The notes under the pieces were generated by a model. The model ran no database searches, was not told the DNA's origin, and worked only from the letters and a program-made list of their open reading frames with translations. Made by a program: the position numbers and the translations under genes. This document shows, one piece after another, positions 1 to 7,107 of a DNA stretch of 9,637 nt. Source of the stretch: an uncultured Oscillospiraceae bacterium (lineage in GTDB: Bacteria > Bacillota > Clostridia > Oscillospirales > Acutalibacteraceae); contig CABSLJ010000088.1 in the NCBI GenBank assembly GCA_902478455.1, positions 1-9,637 of the forward strand, given 5' to 3'. Numbering within the stretch: position 1 is the first letter of the stretch; every line of letters starts with the position of its first letter.

Positions 1-118
1 GATAAAACGGTAAACCAATGACCTATATATCGTGTTATGTCCATGGAGTATTCGCAATTTGGGGTGTTGCCCCCCTACTCCCGTACATCAGCGCGATCCT
101 GAGAAAAGAGGGCCTTTT

Positions 119-1171
119 GTGAATTACACCATCAAAGATATCGCTGCAGAGCTTGGCGTTTCCATCACCACCGTATCTTTAATCATCAACAACCGTCCCT
201 GCCGGGTTTCGGAAAAGACGCGCAAAGAGGTGCTGGATCTCGTCAAGAAATACAACTACACGCCCAACTCCTCGGCGCGGGCCCTCGTTACCAAAAAGAC
301 GGAAACCATCGGTCTCATCGTGCCTGATATCAGCAACCCCTTTTTCTCTGAGCTGGCCAAAGGCGTGGAACGCGCCGCACAAAAAAACAATTATTCGGTC
401 ATCTTCTGCAACTCGGACAACAAAGCCAAAAAGGACATTAAAAACACCGCCCTGCTCATCAGCAAACAGGTGGACGGATTGATTTTGGTACCCTCCATGG
501 GAGACCAGGACGTGGAGGATATCGCTCAGTTCAACCGCCTTATCGAACGCAAACACCTTCCTCTCGTGCTGGCCGACCGCACCATCCCCTACGGCAGCTA
601 CAACAGCGCCCTGATCGACAACCGCATCGGCGGCTACCAGGCCACCTGCCATCTGATTGAGCTCGGGCACCGCAGAATCGGCTGCGTCACAGGCCCCATC
701 AACGTCGATTCGAGCTACAAACGCTACAGCGGCTATGTGGACGCGCTGCGCATGAACGGCATCGAAATTGATGAATCCATCATTTACCACGGGGATTACC
801 AGATTGAATCGGGTTTTCTCGCCGCCGGCGAACTGCTGGACCAGGGCGTTACGGCGATCTTTGCCTGCAACGACCTGATGGCGCTGGGCTGTATCCGCAA
901 AGCCCGCCAGCTTGGCCTGACCCCCGGAAAGGAAATCTCCGTCATCGGATTTGATGACATCACCCTCTGCGAATTTCTCGACCAGCCGCTGACAACCGTG
1001 CGCCAGCCTCTGTATGAAATGGGCAAATTTTCCTTCCAGCTGATCAAAGACTTGATCGACAAACCGCAGTCCAGAATAGAAAATATCATGCTGCCTCCCT
1101 CTGTCATTGTGCGCAACACCACCGCATCGCCGCAAAAGACGCAGGAGCAGCGAACAAAACCGGCGATATAA
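119..1171 (+). CDS. LacI/GalR-family transcriptional repressor
   Basis: A 350-residue DNA-binding regulator of the LacI/GalR family, presumably a cytoplasmic dimer that leaves its operator when a small ligand, usually a sugar, binds. The N-terminus (residues 4-23, beginning TIKDIAAELGVS) is the classical LacI helix-turn-helix. Residues about 45-57 (YTPNSSARAL) form the hinge helix with the minor-groove leucine. The rest is a periplasmic-binding-protein-like ligand domain, starting TIGLIVPDISNPFF and ending with the family's LTTVRQPLYEMG. Length is normal. I chose the GTG at 119 because AGAGGG lies six bases upstream and the family's N-terminus starts here; the frame is open back to a GTG at 32, but that 29-residue extension is not protein-like. 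No target gene is in the window, so the ligand cannot be named. It converges on proB. The upstream 118 bases contain an AT-rich TATATAT stretch that could be part of a promoter. Confidence 0.93.
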   Translation: MNYTIKDIAAELGVSITTVSLIINNRPCRVSEKTRKEVLDLVKKYNYTPNSSARALVTKKTETIGLIVPDISNPFFSELAKGVERAAQKNNYSVIFCNSDNKAKKDIKNTALLISKQVDGLILVPSMGDQDVEDIAQFNRLIERKHLPLVLADRTIPYGSYNSALIDNRIGGYQATCHLIELGHRRIGCVTGPINVDSSYKRYSGYVDALRMNGIEIDESIIYHGDYQIESGFLAAGELLDQGVTAIFACNDLMALGCIRKARQLGLTPGKEISVIGFDDITLCEFLDQPLTTVRQPLYEMGKFSFQLIKDLIDKPQSRIENIMLPPSVIVRNTTASPQKTQEQRTKPAI

Positions 1172-1306
1172 GAGTCCGTGCAGGAATCCGCTGTGCGTCG
1201 CTTTTCCACAGTGCAATAACCGTTTTCCATCTCTGAATGGTCGTCCTTGTCTGGGTACGGCTTCAAAAAGGAGATAACAACCATTCTCTGATAATCTGTA
1301 AACACG

Positions 1307-1333
1307 AAAAAATCGGGGCGTTTGCCGCGCCCG
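1307..1333 (-). terminator. Probable intrinsic terminator of proX-proB
   Basis: On the minus strand a GC-rich stem, CGGGCG paired to CGCCCCG with one bulged C and a seven-base loop (1314-1333), is followed after one A by six T (1307-1312). It lies about 160 bases past the proB stop, in the right orientation to end the proX-proB transcript. Confidence 0.6.
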
Positions 1334-1334
1334 T

Positions 1335-1368
1335 CCGCACTGACATGAAAAATCAGCTGTCTGTGCGG
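1335..1368. repeat. Long hairpin in the proB 3' region
   Basis: CCGCACTGACA (1335-1345) pairs with TGTCTGTGCGG (1358-1368): ten of eleven positions match, with one T-T mismatch and a 12-base loop. It sits immediately upstream, in the proB direction, of the T-run terminator at 1307-1333. No T-run of its own follows on either strand, so it could be a 3'-end stabilising structure or part of the termination signal. Confidence 0.5.
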
Positions 1369-1493
1369 GTCGGTTGCGCGCATTCGCCCCTTACTTTTTC
1401 CTTTCACCGGCGTCCCTGGTCCCACAGCGTTTGGATGGAAAGCAAAAAGGCTCCACGGCAGCCGACACCAACTTCTTCTGTTTTTTGCTTTCT

Positions 1494-2348
1494 CTATAAA
1501 GCCAAGCTCTGCTTTGGAACGGAACAGCCTCCGCTCACTTCTCTCCCCTCCCGCCTTCTTCCGACAAACAGGGTGCCCGCATGGTTTCCACCCACGATGT
1601 CATAAAGAATTTGAGGCGTTTTGCCATTGGCAATGATCGTATCCGTCCCGTTGGCGGTCGCCAGGTCGGCTGCCTGCAGCTTTGTTTTCATGCCGCCCGT
1701 CCCCCGTCTTGATCCCGCGCCGCCGGCAAGGGAATAGACGCCGCCGTCAATCCGCTCAATCCTTTCGATGAGCCTTGCCGCGGGATGCAAACGCGGGTCA
1801 CAATCATACAGGCCGTTGATGTCCGACAAAATAACCAGCCGTTTCGCTTTGCAGAGAACGGCGACCACGGCGGAAAGCATATCATTGTCCCCAAAAAGCC
1901 GTTCCTCCGATTCTATTTCCGTGTAGCTGACTGAATCATTTTCGTTGACAACGGGGATAATCCCCATCTCGAGCAGCGCGTCAAAGGTGTTGGTGAGATT
2001 CTCCTTTTTCTCCTCCTGCTTCATGTCCTCTGCGGTCAGGAGAATCTGAGCGATTGTCTTATCATAATCCCCGAAGAACTTATCGTACAAATACATGATG
2101 CTGCATTGGCCCACCGCTGCGGCCGCCTGCTTCATCCGCATGCTGGTCGGACGGCGTTCCCGTCCGAGCTTGTTTGAGCCGACTGCAATCGCTCCCGAAG
2201 AAACCAATATGACTTCGTAGCCCATGTTCTGGACATCGGAGAGCACACAGGCAAGACGGTCAAAGGCGCGCAAATCGCTTTTGCCGCACTCGTTTGTCAG
2301 GGTCGAGGTTCCCACCTTGACCACAATCCTGTTCTGATACAATCCCAT
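1494..2348 (-). CDS. proB: Glutamate 5-kinase, PUA-less form
   Basis: Phosphorylates L-glutamate to gamma-glutamyl phosphate with ATP, the first committed step of proline synthesis, in the cytoplasm. The 284 residues form one amino-acid-kinase domain: VVKVGTSTLT with the phosphate-binding lysine (residues 9-18), VSSGAIAVG (49-57), PVVNENDSVS (132-141), FGDNDMLSA (152-160), SDINGLYDCDPR (about 173-185) and GTGGMKTK (about 213-220), ending near AGTLFVG. Many bacterial ProB proteins are about 365 residues with a C-terminal PUA domain; here only a 20-residue basic tail follows, so the PUA domain is absent. The ATG at 2348 starts one base after the proX stop, and GAGGTG inside the end of proX serves as ribosome binding site, so translation is likely coupled. 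No proA, the usual partner, lies next to it. Confidence 0.93.
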   Translation of the reverse strand: MGLYQNRIVVKVGTSTLTNECGKSDLRAFDRLACVLSDVQNMGYEVILVSSGAIAVGSNKLGRERRPTSMRMKQAAAAVGQCSIMYLYDKFFGDYDKTIAQILLTAEDMKQEEKKENLTNTFDALLEMGIIPVVNENDSVSYTEIESEERLFGDNDMLSAVVAVLCKAKRLVILSDINGLYDCDPRLHPAARLIERIERIDGGVYSLAGGAGSRRGTGGMKTKLQAADLATANGTDTIIANGKTPQILYDIVGGNHAGTLFVGRRREGREVSGGCSVPKQSLAL

Positions 2349-2349
2349 A

Positions 2350-2898
2350 TCACACCTCTATGACGGCGGGCGTATGCTTTGTAAACCCGAGAAATTTGCC
2401 GCAGATATCCCGTGTCCGGAGCTTGAGATAGCCTGTTGTCGTTCCGTCGCTGCAGCCGTAAAATTCCTCTGAAAGCACGTCCTGATCCAATACGATCCGC
2501 ACCCTGTGTTCCCTATCCAGAAGGGCGCTGAAAACCGTGGCCGCGCCGATTGTGGTCCCGAGCACCGCTTCCATCTGTTCCGCCGGCGCAAAGGACACAC
2601 GGGCAACCCCCAGCGCCGCACTGAAATCCTTGGACCGAAAGGGCTTATCGCCGCAGGTGACAAACAAATAAAACTCCGTCTGCCGCCGGTTGCAGAGAAA
2701 CAGGGTCTTCACCATCTTCATATCCAGCTTTTGATTGACCGCGGCGCAATCCTCCATTGTGATGACCTCGTCGGTGTCCACCCGCTCAAATGGTATCTGC
2801 AAGGCTTCAAGGGTCTGATAGACGCTTTGCTGCAGTGCGGTCCTGTACACTTTGGGCCGGGTTGTCTGAATTTCGCTGACTGTAATTATCCGGTTCAC
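2350..2898 (-). CDS. ProX/YbaK-type aminoacyl-tRNA deacylase (Ala-tRNA(Pro) editing family)
   Basis: A stand-alone editing-domain protein of the YbaK/ProX superfamily, whose ProX branch hydrolyses alanine mischarged onto proline tRNA. The 182 residues show the family order: YQTLEALQIPFERVDTDE (27-44), the lysine of KMVKTLFL (Lys64), YLFVTCGDKPFRSKDF, the loop GTTIGAATVFSALLD and the strand RVRIVLDQDVL. The substitution near the C-terminus, GCSDGTTTGYLKL, is unlike the HPxxNT-type motif I remember from relatives. It is the first gene of a pair with proB, which fits a role around proline supply or proline-tRNA quality; this is inference from context. The GTG start at 2898 has only a weak AGCGGGA upstream, so the exact start is uncertain. 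A TATGAT box at 2929-2934 (minus strand) may be its -10. Confidence 0.82.
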   Translation of the reverse strand: MNRIITVSEIQTTRPKVYRTALQQSVYQTLEALQIPFERVDTDEVITMEDCAAVNQKLDMKMVKTLFLCNRRQTEFYLFVTCGDKPFRSKDFSAALGVARVSFAPAEQMEAVLGTTIGAATVFSALLDREHRVRIVLDQDVLSEEFYGCSDGTTTGYLKLRTRDICGKFLGFTKHTPAVIEV

Positions 2899-3006
2899 TC
2901 CCGCTTGCTGATTTTTCTGTTTCAGTGTATCATAGAGTTATATATTTAAAAAGCGAATGTTTATCATATATAACATGAAAAAATCAGATGAAAAGCAGGG
3001 AGCTTT
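2899..3006. promoter_or_regulatory. Divergent promoter region with nested inverted repeats
   Basis: This 108-bp AT-rich region separates proX (minus) from the LysR gene (plus). It contains a perfect inverted repeat GTTATATAT (2937-2945) and ATATATAAC (2966-2974), 20 bases apart, and around it a second perfect one, CTGATTTTT (2908-2916) and AAAAATCAG (2979-2987). LysR-type proteins usually bind such dyads in the intergenic region shared with a divergent target and also repress themselves, so this is the expected operator site. The inner dyad sits just upstream of a TATGAT -10-like box for proX (minus strand, 2929-2934); a convincing -35 was not seen. Confidence 0.55.
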
Positions 3007-3894
3007 ATGAGTCTTCAAAAATATCAGTCTTTTGTCAAGGCAGTGGAATACGGCAGTTTTACCAGGGCCGCCGAGATGCTCAACTACTCGCAGTCGGGTG
3101 TCAGCCGCATGATCAGCGACCTGGAAAAAGAATGGAAGGTGGTTCTGCTTGAACGCGGCAAGGGCGGCGTCAGGCTGACCTCAGACGGCATGAAGCTGTT
3201 GCCCTATGCCCAACGCCTTGTTGCGGAATATGAAAAGCTGCAGATGCAGGTAGACGAATTGAACGGTCTGCAGTCAGGGTTCATTCGGATCGGCACCTTT
3301 TCCAGCGTTGCAACCCACTGGCTGCCGAATATCATCAAGCGATTTCAGGCGGACTATCCCAACATCGATTATGAATTGCTGCTCGGGGATTACACTGAAA
3401 TCGAGGAATGGATCCTGCAGGGCAGGGTAGACTGCGGATTTTTAAGGCTCCCCACCCGTCCCGAGCTCGAAACCATTTTTCTGGAGCAGGACAGGCTGAT
3501 GGCGGTCCTCCCTGAAAATCATCCCCTGGCCGGAGTAGAAAAATTCCCTGTTGCAGCGCTTTGCGATGATCCGTTCATGCTATTGGAAAAGGGCGCGAAA
3601 GCGGATGTCGCGGAAATTTTTGAACGCTGCCGTCTAGAGCCTAGGGTATATTTCACCACCTGGGATGACTATGCAATTATGTCCATGGTGGAAAGCGGCC
3701 TCGGTATCAGCATCCTGCCGCAGCTGATTTTAAAACGCGTACCGTACAGAATTCTTGTCAAAGAGCTTGATATTCCGGCCTACCGAAAAATAGGGCTTGC
3801 TCTGAAGGACAAACGGAACGCCTCCCTTGCGGTCAAGCGCTTTCTGGATTATCTGCAGTACCGGCAGCCGGGCGGTGAAGAGGGCGACGCCTGA
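3007..3894 (+). CDS. LysR-family transcriptional regulator
   Basis: A 295-residue LysR-type regulator, normally a cytoplasmic tetramer that binds a small effector and activates a divergent gene. Residues 1-60 form the winged helix-turn-helix: FVKAVEYGSFTRAAEMLNYS, then QSGVSRMISDLEKEW with the recognition helix, then LLERGKGGVRLTSDG. Residues about 66-88 make the linker helix. From about residue 91 (GFIRIGTFSSVATHWLP) to the end is the two-lobed effector domain, with the typical late motif MVESGLGISILPQ. Length is usual. The ATG at 3007 has AGGGAG at 2997-3002, a short spacing of four bases. Being divergent from proX-proB with dyads between them, it most likely controls that pair; the effector, perhaps proline-related, is a guess. 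Confidence 0.93.
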   Translation: MSLQKYQSFVKAVEYGSFTRAAEMLNYSQSGVSRMISDLEKEWKVVLLERGKGGVRLTSDGMKLLPYAQRLVAEYEKLQMQVDELNGLQSGFIRIGTFSSVATHWLPNIIKRFQADYPNIDYELLLGDYTEIEEWILQGRVDCGFLRLPTRPELETIFLEQDRLMAVLPENHPLAGVEKFPVAALCDDPFMLLEKGAKADVAEIFERCRLEPRVYFTTWDDYAIMSMVESGLGISILPQLILKRVPYRILVKELDIPAYRKIGLALKDKRNASLAVKRFLDYLQYRQPGGEEGDA

Positions 3895-3929
3895 GAAGCC
3901 CGCACGAAAGCGTCCTTTTCCCGGATGAT

Positions 3930-3985
3930 CCCCCAAAAGAGAAGAAGCCGGCCCATTCATTGGCCGGCTTCTTCTCTTTTGGGGG
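3930..3985. terminator. Bidirectional terminator, perfect 24-bp stem
   Basis: Positions 3930-3953 are the exact reverse complement of 3962-3985, with an 8-base loop (CATTCATT). The GC-rich core GAAGCCGGCC is flanked by pyrimidine-rich TTCTCTTTT on its 3' side on either strand, because the A/G-rich 5' arm supplies the same tract to the opposite strand. It sits 35 bases after the LysR stop and 92 bases after the guaA stop, between convergent genes, so it can stop transcripts from both. Confidence 0.85.
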
Positions 3986-4011
3986 CCGTGTGCCACAGCG
4001 GCGCAAAAGGC

Positions 4012-4054
4012 AAAAAACAAAAACGGATTTTACACAGGGCTGCGGCCTACTGTG
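4012..4054 (-). terminator. Probable guaA-proximal terminator
   Basis: On the minus strand, 22 bases past the guaA stop, CACAG pairs with CTGTG around an inner GGC/GCC stem with a four-base loop (4033-4054). About nine bases later comes a T-rich run, TTTTTGTTTTTT (4023-4012). The gap between stem and T-run makes it less than ideal; the 24-bp hairpin further downstream may be the main terminator. Confidence 0.45.
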
Positions 4055-4076
4055 AAATCGTGCGAATGGATCAGGG

Positions 4077-5618
4077 CTATTCGTATTCTATGGTAGCCGG
4101 CGGCTTTGAGGTGATATCGTAAAGCACGCGGTTGACGTGCTTTACCTCGTTGACAATGCGGTTGGACACTTTGGCCAGCAGCTCGTAGGGCAGGCGCGCC
4201 CAGTCGGCCGTCATGAAATCGGAGGTATTGACGCTGCGCAGCGCGACGGTATTGTCATAGGTCCGGCCGTCTCCCATCACGCCGACGCTTCTGATACCGG
4301 TGAGCACGGCGAAATATTGACCGATCTCCCGGTCCAGACCGGCGTTGGCTATCTCCTCACGGAAAATGGCGTCTGCCTCCTTCAGGATTTCCAGCTTTTC
4401 GGCGGTGATTTCTCCCATGATGCGGATGGCCAGTCCCGGTCCCGGGAAGGGCTGCCGCCAGACAAGCTTTTCGGGGATGCCGAGCTCAAGGCCCGCGCGG
4501 CGGACCTCATCCTTGAAGAGGTCGCGCAGGGGCTCGATGATGCCCTCAAAGCCGACGTCCTCAGGCAGTCCGCCGACGTTGTGGTGGCTTTTAATGACGG
4601 CCGCCTCCCCCACGCCGCTTTCGACGACGTCGGGATAGATGGTCCCCTGGCAGAGAAATTCCACGCGGCCGAGCTTTTGGGATTCCTCCTCAAAGACGCG
4701 GATGAATTCCTCACCGATGATTTTGCGCTTTTTTTCCGACTCCTCCACGCCGGCAAGACGGCCCAGAAAACGCTCCTGCGCATTGACGCGGATGAGGTTC
4801 ATATTGAACTGTCTGCGGAAGACCGCCTCCACCTCATCCCCCTCGTCCTTGCGCAGCAGGCCGTGGTCGACGAAGATGCAGGTCAGCTGTTTGCCGACCG
4901 CCTTGTGGACCATCACAGCGGCGACCGAGGAATCAACGCCGCCCGAAAGGGCGCACAGCACCCGCTTGCCGCCGATCTTCTCACGCAGACGGGCGATGGA
5001 ATCGGCCACGAAGGAGGACATTTTCCAATCCCCCGAGCAGCCGCAGACGCGGTAGAGGAAGTTTGAGAGCATCTCATTTCCCTGCTCGCTGTGCTGCACC
5101 TCCGGATGAAACTGGAACGCATAGAGCTTTTTTTCCGCATTTTCCATCGCGGCAACGGGACAGTCCTCGCTGTGCGCAGTGACGGCAAAGCCTTCGGGCA
5201 GCGCTGCAATGCGGTCGGTGTGGCTCATCCAGCAGACGCTTTCCGCCGGAAGGCCCTCAAACAGCCCGCAGGAGGGTTCAAAGGAAACCGGCGTGCTGCC
5301 GTATTCGCGCGTCTGGGAGGAAACGACCGCGCCGCCGAGCAGATGGGCCATCAGCTGCGCGCCGTAGCAGATGCCCAGCACGGGGATGCCGAGGGAAAAG
5401 ACCGCTTTGTCACAGACCGGGGCGTTTTCCGCATAGACGCTGTTGGGTCCTCCGGAGAAAATGATCCCCCTGTACCCCGCTGCGCGCAGCTCAGAGGCCG
5501 GCGTGCGGAAGGGCTTGATCTCGCAGTAGACGTGGAGATCGCGCACACGGCGGGCGATTAACTGGCTGTACTGCCCGCCGAAATCCAGGATGACAACAGC
5601 TTCATTTTTTTGACTCAT
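4077..5618 (-). CDS. guaA: GMP synthase (glutamine-hydrolysing)
   Basis: Converts XMP, ATP and glutamine to GMP, the last step of guanine nucleotide synthesis. The 513 residues show all parts of the two-domain enzyme. The N-terminal class I glutamine amidotransferase has VILDFGGQYSQLIARRVR at 9-26, the nucleophile Cys84 in GICYGAQ, and His171 and Glu173 in FQFHPEVQHSE. The ATP pyrophosphatase domain has the P-loop ALSGGVDSS at 223-231. The C-terminal dimerisation domain binds XMP and ends in the family's typical KPPATIEYE. Length is normal and no catalytic residue is missing. The ATG at 5618 has AAAGGG upstream at a spacing of about nine bases. It lies 73 bp downstream of purA on the same strand. 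guaB (IMP dehydrogenase), which makes its substrate, is not in the window. Confidence 0.98.
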   Translation of the reverse strand: MSQKNEAVVILDFGGQYSQLIARRVRDLHVYCEIKPFRTPASELRAAGYRGIIFSGGPNSVYAENAPVCDKAVFSLGIPVLGICYGAQLMAHLLGGAVVSSQTREYGSTPVSFEPSCGLFEGLPAESVCWMSHTDRIAALPEGFAVTAHSEDCPVAAMENAEKKLYAFQFHPEVQHSEQGNEMLSNFLYRVCGCSGDWKMSSFVADSIARLREKIGGKRVLCALSGGVDSSVAAVMVHKAVGKQLTCIFVDHGLLRKDEGDEVEAVFRRQFNMNLIRVNAQERFLGRLAGVEESEKKRKIIGEEFIRVFEEESQKLGRVEFLCQGTIYPDVVESGVGEAAVIKSHHNVGGLPEDVGFEGIIEPLRDLFKDEVRRAGLELGIPEKLVWRQPFPGPGLAIRIMGEITAEKLEILKEADAIFREEIANAGLDREIGQYFAVLTGIRSVGVMGDGRTYDNTVALRSVNTSDFMTADWARLPYELLAKVSNRIVNEVKHVNRVLYDITSKPPATIEYE

Positions 5619-5645
5619 GCAGAATTCCCTTTCTCTTTACGGATG

Positions 5646-5670
5646 CGGAAGGGCGCAGAGCGCCCTTCCG
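5646..5670. repeat. Strong hairpin between purA and guaA
   Basis: CGGAAGGGCGC (5646-5656) and GCGCCCTTCCG (5660-5670) form a perfect 11-bp stem with a three-base loop in the 73-bp purA-guaA gap. No T-run follows on the minus strand, so it does not look like an efficient intrinsic terminator. It could be an mRNA processing or stability element that separates purA from guaA expression. Confidence 0.6.
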
Positions 5671-5691
5671 GTGATTATGGAAACAAATGGA

Positions 5692-6969
5692 TCAGCGGTA
5701 GATGATGTCGTCGCGCGAAGGACCGTTGGACACCATCCCCACCGGCACGCCGATGTGCTTTTCGGCAAACTCAATGTATTTCCGGCAGTTTTCCGGCAAC
5801 TCCTCATAGCGCCGGATGCCGCGGATGTCGCACTTCCAGCCGGGCAGCGTCTCCAGGATGGGCTTGGCGCGCTTCAGCCCTGCGGTGGAGGGGAAAGCGT
5901 CGATCCGTTTGCCGTCGAGTTCATAGGCGACGCAGACGGGAATCTCATCGAGATAGCCGAGCACGTCGAGCACCGTGAAGGCGACCGTCGTCGCTCCCTG
6001 CACCCGGCAGCCATACCTTGTGGCGACCAGGTCGAGCCAGCCCATTCTCCTCGGGCGGCCGGTGGTGGCGCCGAATTCGCCGCCGTCTCCTCCCCTGCGG
6101 CGCAGTTCGTCGGCCTCTTCCCCAAATATCTCGCTGACAAATTCACCCGCGCCCACGGCGCTCGAATAGGCCTTAACCACCGTGACGATCTCTTTGATCT
6201 CATAGGGCGGGATGCCCGCGCCTACGGCGCCGTAGCCCGCGATGGTATTGGAGGAGGTCACCATGGGGTAGATGCCGAAATCGGTATCCTTGAGCGCGCC
6301 GAGCTGGCCTTCGAGCAGGATGTTCTTGCCCGCGCGGACGGCGTCATGGAGGAAGGAGAAGGTGTCCCCCACATAGGGGGCGAGCTGCTCCTTGTATTCC
6401 ATCAGCTTTGCAAAGAGCTCCTCCACGCTCAGCTCGGGCTGATGATAGAGATGCTTTAAGGTGACGTTCTTGATTTCCAGCACATGGGCCAGCTTATCCT
6501 TGAGCACGGCGGGATCGTCGTACAGTTCACTGACCTGGAAGCCGATCTTTGCGAATTTGTCCGAATAGAAGGGGGCGATGCCCGATTTGGTGGAGCCGAA
6601 CTGACGGTCGGAAAGGCGGGCCTCCTCGTAGGTATCAAACAGAACGTGGTAGGGCATGACGATCTGCGCACGGTCGGAGATGAGCACACGGGGCGCGGGT
6701 ACGCCGCGCTCCTTCAGGGCGTTCATCTCCCTGACAAAATTCTCCACACTGAAGGCTACGCCGTTGCCGATGACGTTGGTCACGTGGCCGTAGAACACGC
6801 CGGAGGGCAGCTGGTGGAGCGCAAACTTCCCGTAATTGTTGATGATGGTGTGCCCGGCATTGCTTCCGCCCTGAAAGCGGATGACAATGTCCGATTGGGC
6901 GGCGAGCACATCGGTAATCTTGCCTTTCCCTTCGTCGCCCCAGTTGGCTCCAACAATCGCTTTGACCAT
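5692..6969 (-). CDS. purA: Adenylosuccinate synthetase
   Basis: Joins IMP and aspartate using GTP to give adenylosuccinate, the first step from IMP to AMP. The 425 residues carry the GTP-binding loop WGDEGKGK (10-17) with the catalytic Asp12, the catalytic His40 in GGSNAGHT (34-41), STKSGIAPFYSDK (126-138) and TTGRPRRMGWLD (302-313). Length is that of the bacterial family. The stretch usually written EGAQGTLLD in model PurA proteins is EGQLGALKD here (220-228), a subfamily difference near the IMP site. The ATG at 6969 is preceded by GGATGGAG at about nine bases. purB lies upstream on the same strand at a distance of 138 bp, and its product uses the adenylosuccinate made by this enzyme. Confidence 0.97.
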   Translation of the reverse strand: MVKAIVGANWGDEGKGKITDVLAAQSDIVIRFQGGSNAGHTIINNYGKFALHQLPSGVFYGHVTNVIGNGVAFSVENFVREMNALKERGVPAPRVLISDRAQIVMPYHVLFDTYEEARLSDRQFGSTKSGIAPFYSDKFAKIGFQVSELYDDPAVLKDKLAHVLEIKNVTLKHLYHQPELSVEELFAKLMEYKEQLAPYVGDTFSFLHDAVRAGKNILLEGQLGALKDTDFGIYPMVTSSNTIAGYGAVGAGIPPYEIKEIVTVVKAYSSAVGAGEFVSEIFGEEADELRRRGGDGGEFGATTGRPRRMGWLDLVATRYGCRVQGATTVAFTVLDVLGYLDEIPVCVAYELDGKRIDAFPSTAGLKRAKPILETLPGWKCDIRGIRRYEELPENCRKYIEFAEKHIGVPVGMVSNGPSRDDIIYR

Positions 6970-7107
6970 GTATCATCACTCCATCCTAAAATTCGCCGTC
7001 TGCCGCCCGGGGAAGGCGCCCCAGGGAATCGGTAAACTGGCGTTTAAGGTCTTGTATGCAAAGGGGAATCCTCCCCGTTACAGCTGACTTGCCCGCCGGA
7101 CCTGGGG
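6970..7107 (-). promoter_or_regulatory. purB-purA intergenic region with a TAAAC dyad
   Basis: The 138-bp gap contains the dyad TAAAC-TGGC-GTTTA at 7033-7046, flanked by GG on each side in mirror fashion. On the minus strand a short stem, GGGGA paired with TCCCC around a four-base loop, precedes TTTG and might attenuate read-through from purB. A weak promoter (TTGCAT, 17 bases, AGTTTA) overlaps the dyad. A regulator site or a purA promoter here is possible, but neither is well supported. Confidence 0.3.

Larger units (their letters stand above)
1172..1493. other. 322-bp intergenic region between lacI-type gene and proB
   Basis: No convincing gene. Open frames cross it on both strands, but they have low-complexity or cysteine-rich translations without family resemblance and largely overlap the neighbouring genes. 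It holds a proB terminator (1307-1333) and a long hairpin (1335-1368). A purine-rich AAAAAGGAG at about 1265-1273 resembles a ribosome binding site but is not followed by a plausible start and gene. No clear terminator with a T-run was found for the LacI gene. Confidence 0.6.

Noticed and set aside
32..118. Upstream in-frame extension of the LacI-type gene from a GTG at 32
   Set aside because: The extension is not protein-like (Cys/Pro-rich), and the GTG at 119 has a good ribosome binding site and the family's exact N-terminus.
796..1425. Open frame of 209 codons on the - strand, partly in the gap
   Set aside because: More than half is antisense to the LacI-type gene; the part in the gap also crosses the proB terminator.
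1237..1605. Open frame of 122 codons on the + strand
   Set aside because: It overlaps the end of proB, has no ribosome binding site and a composition-driven translation without family resemblance.
4137..5066. Long + strand open frames opposite guaA, and similar ones opposite purA, purB and purC
   Set aside because: They are antisense shadows caused by GC-rich codon use in well-identified enzymes; no start signals.
5646..5670. Intrinsic terminator between purA and guaA
   Set aside because: The hairpin is strong, but no T-run follows on the transcribed strand.
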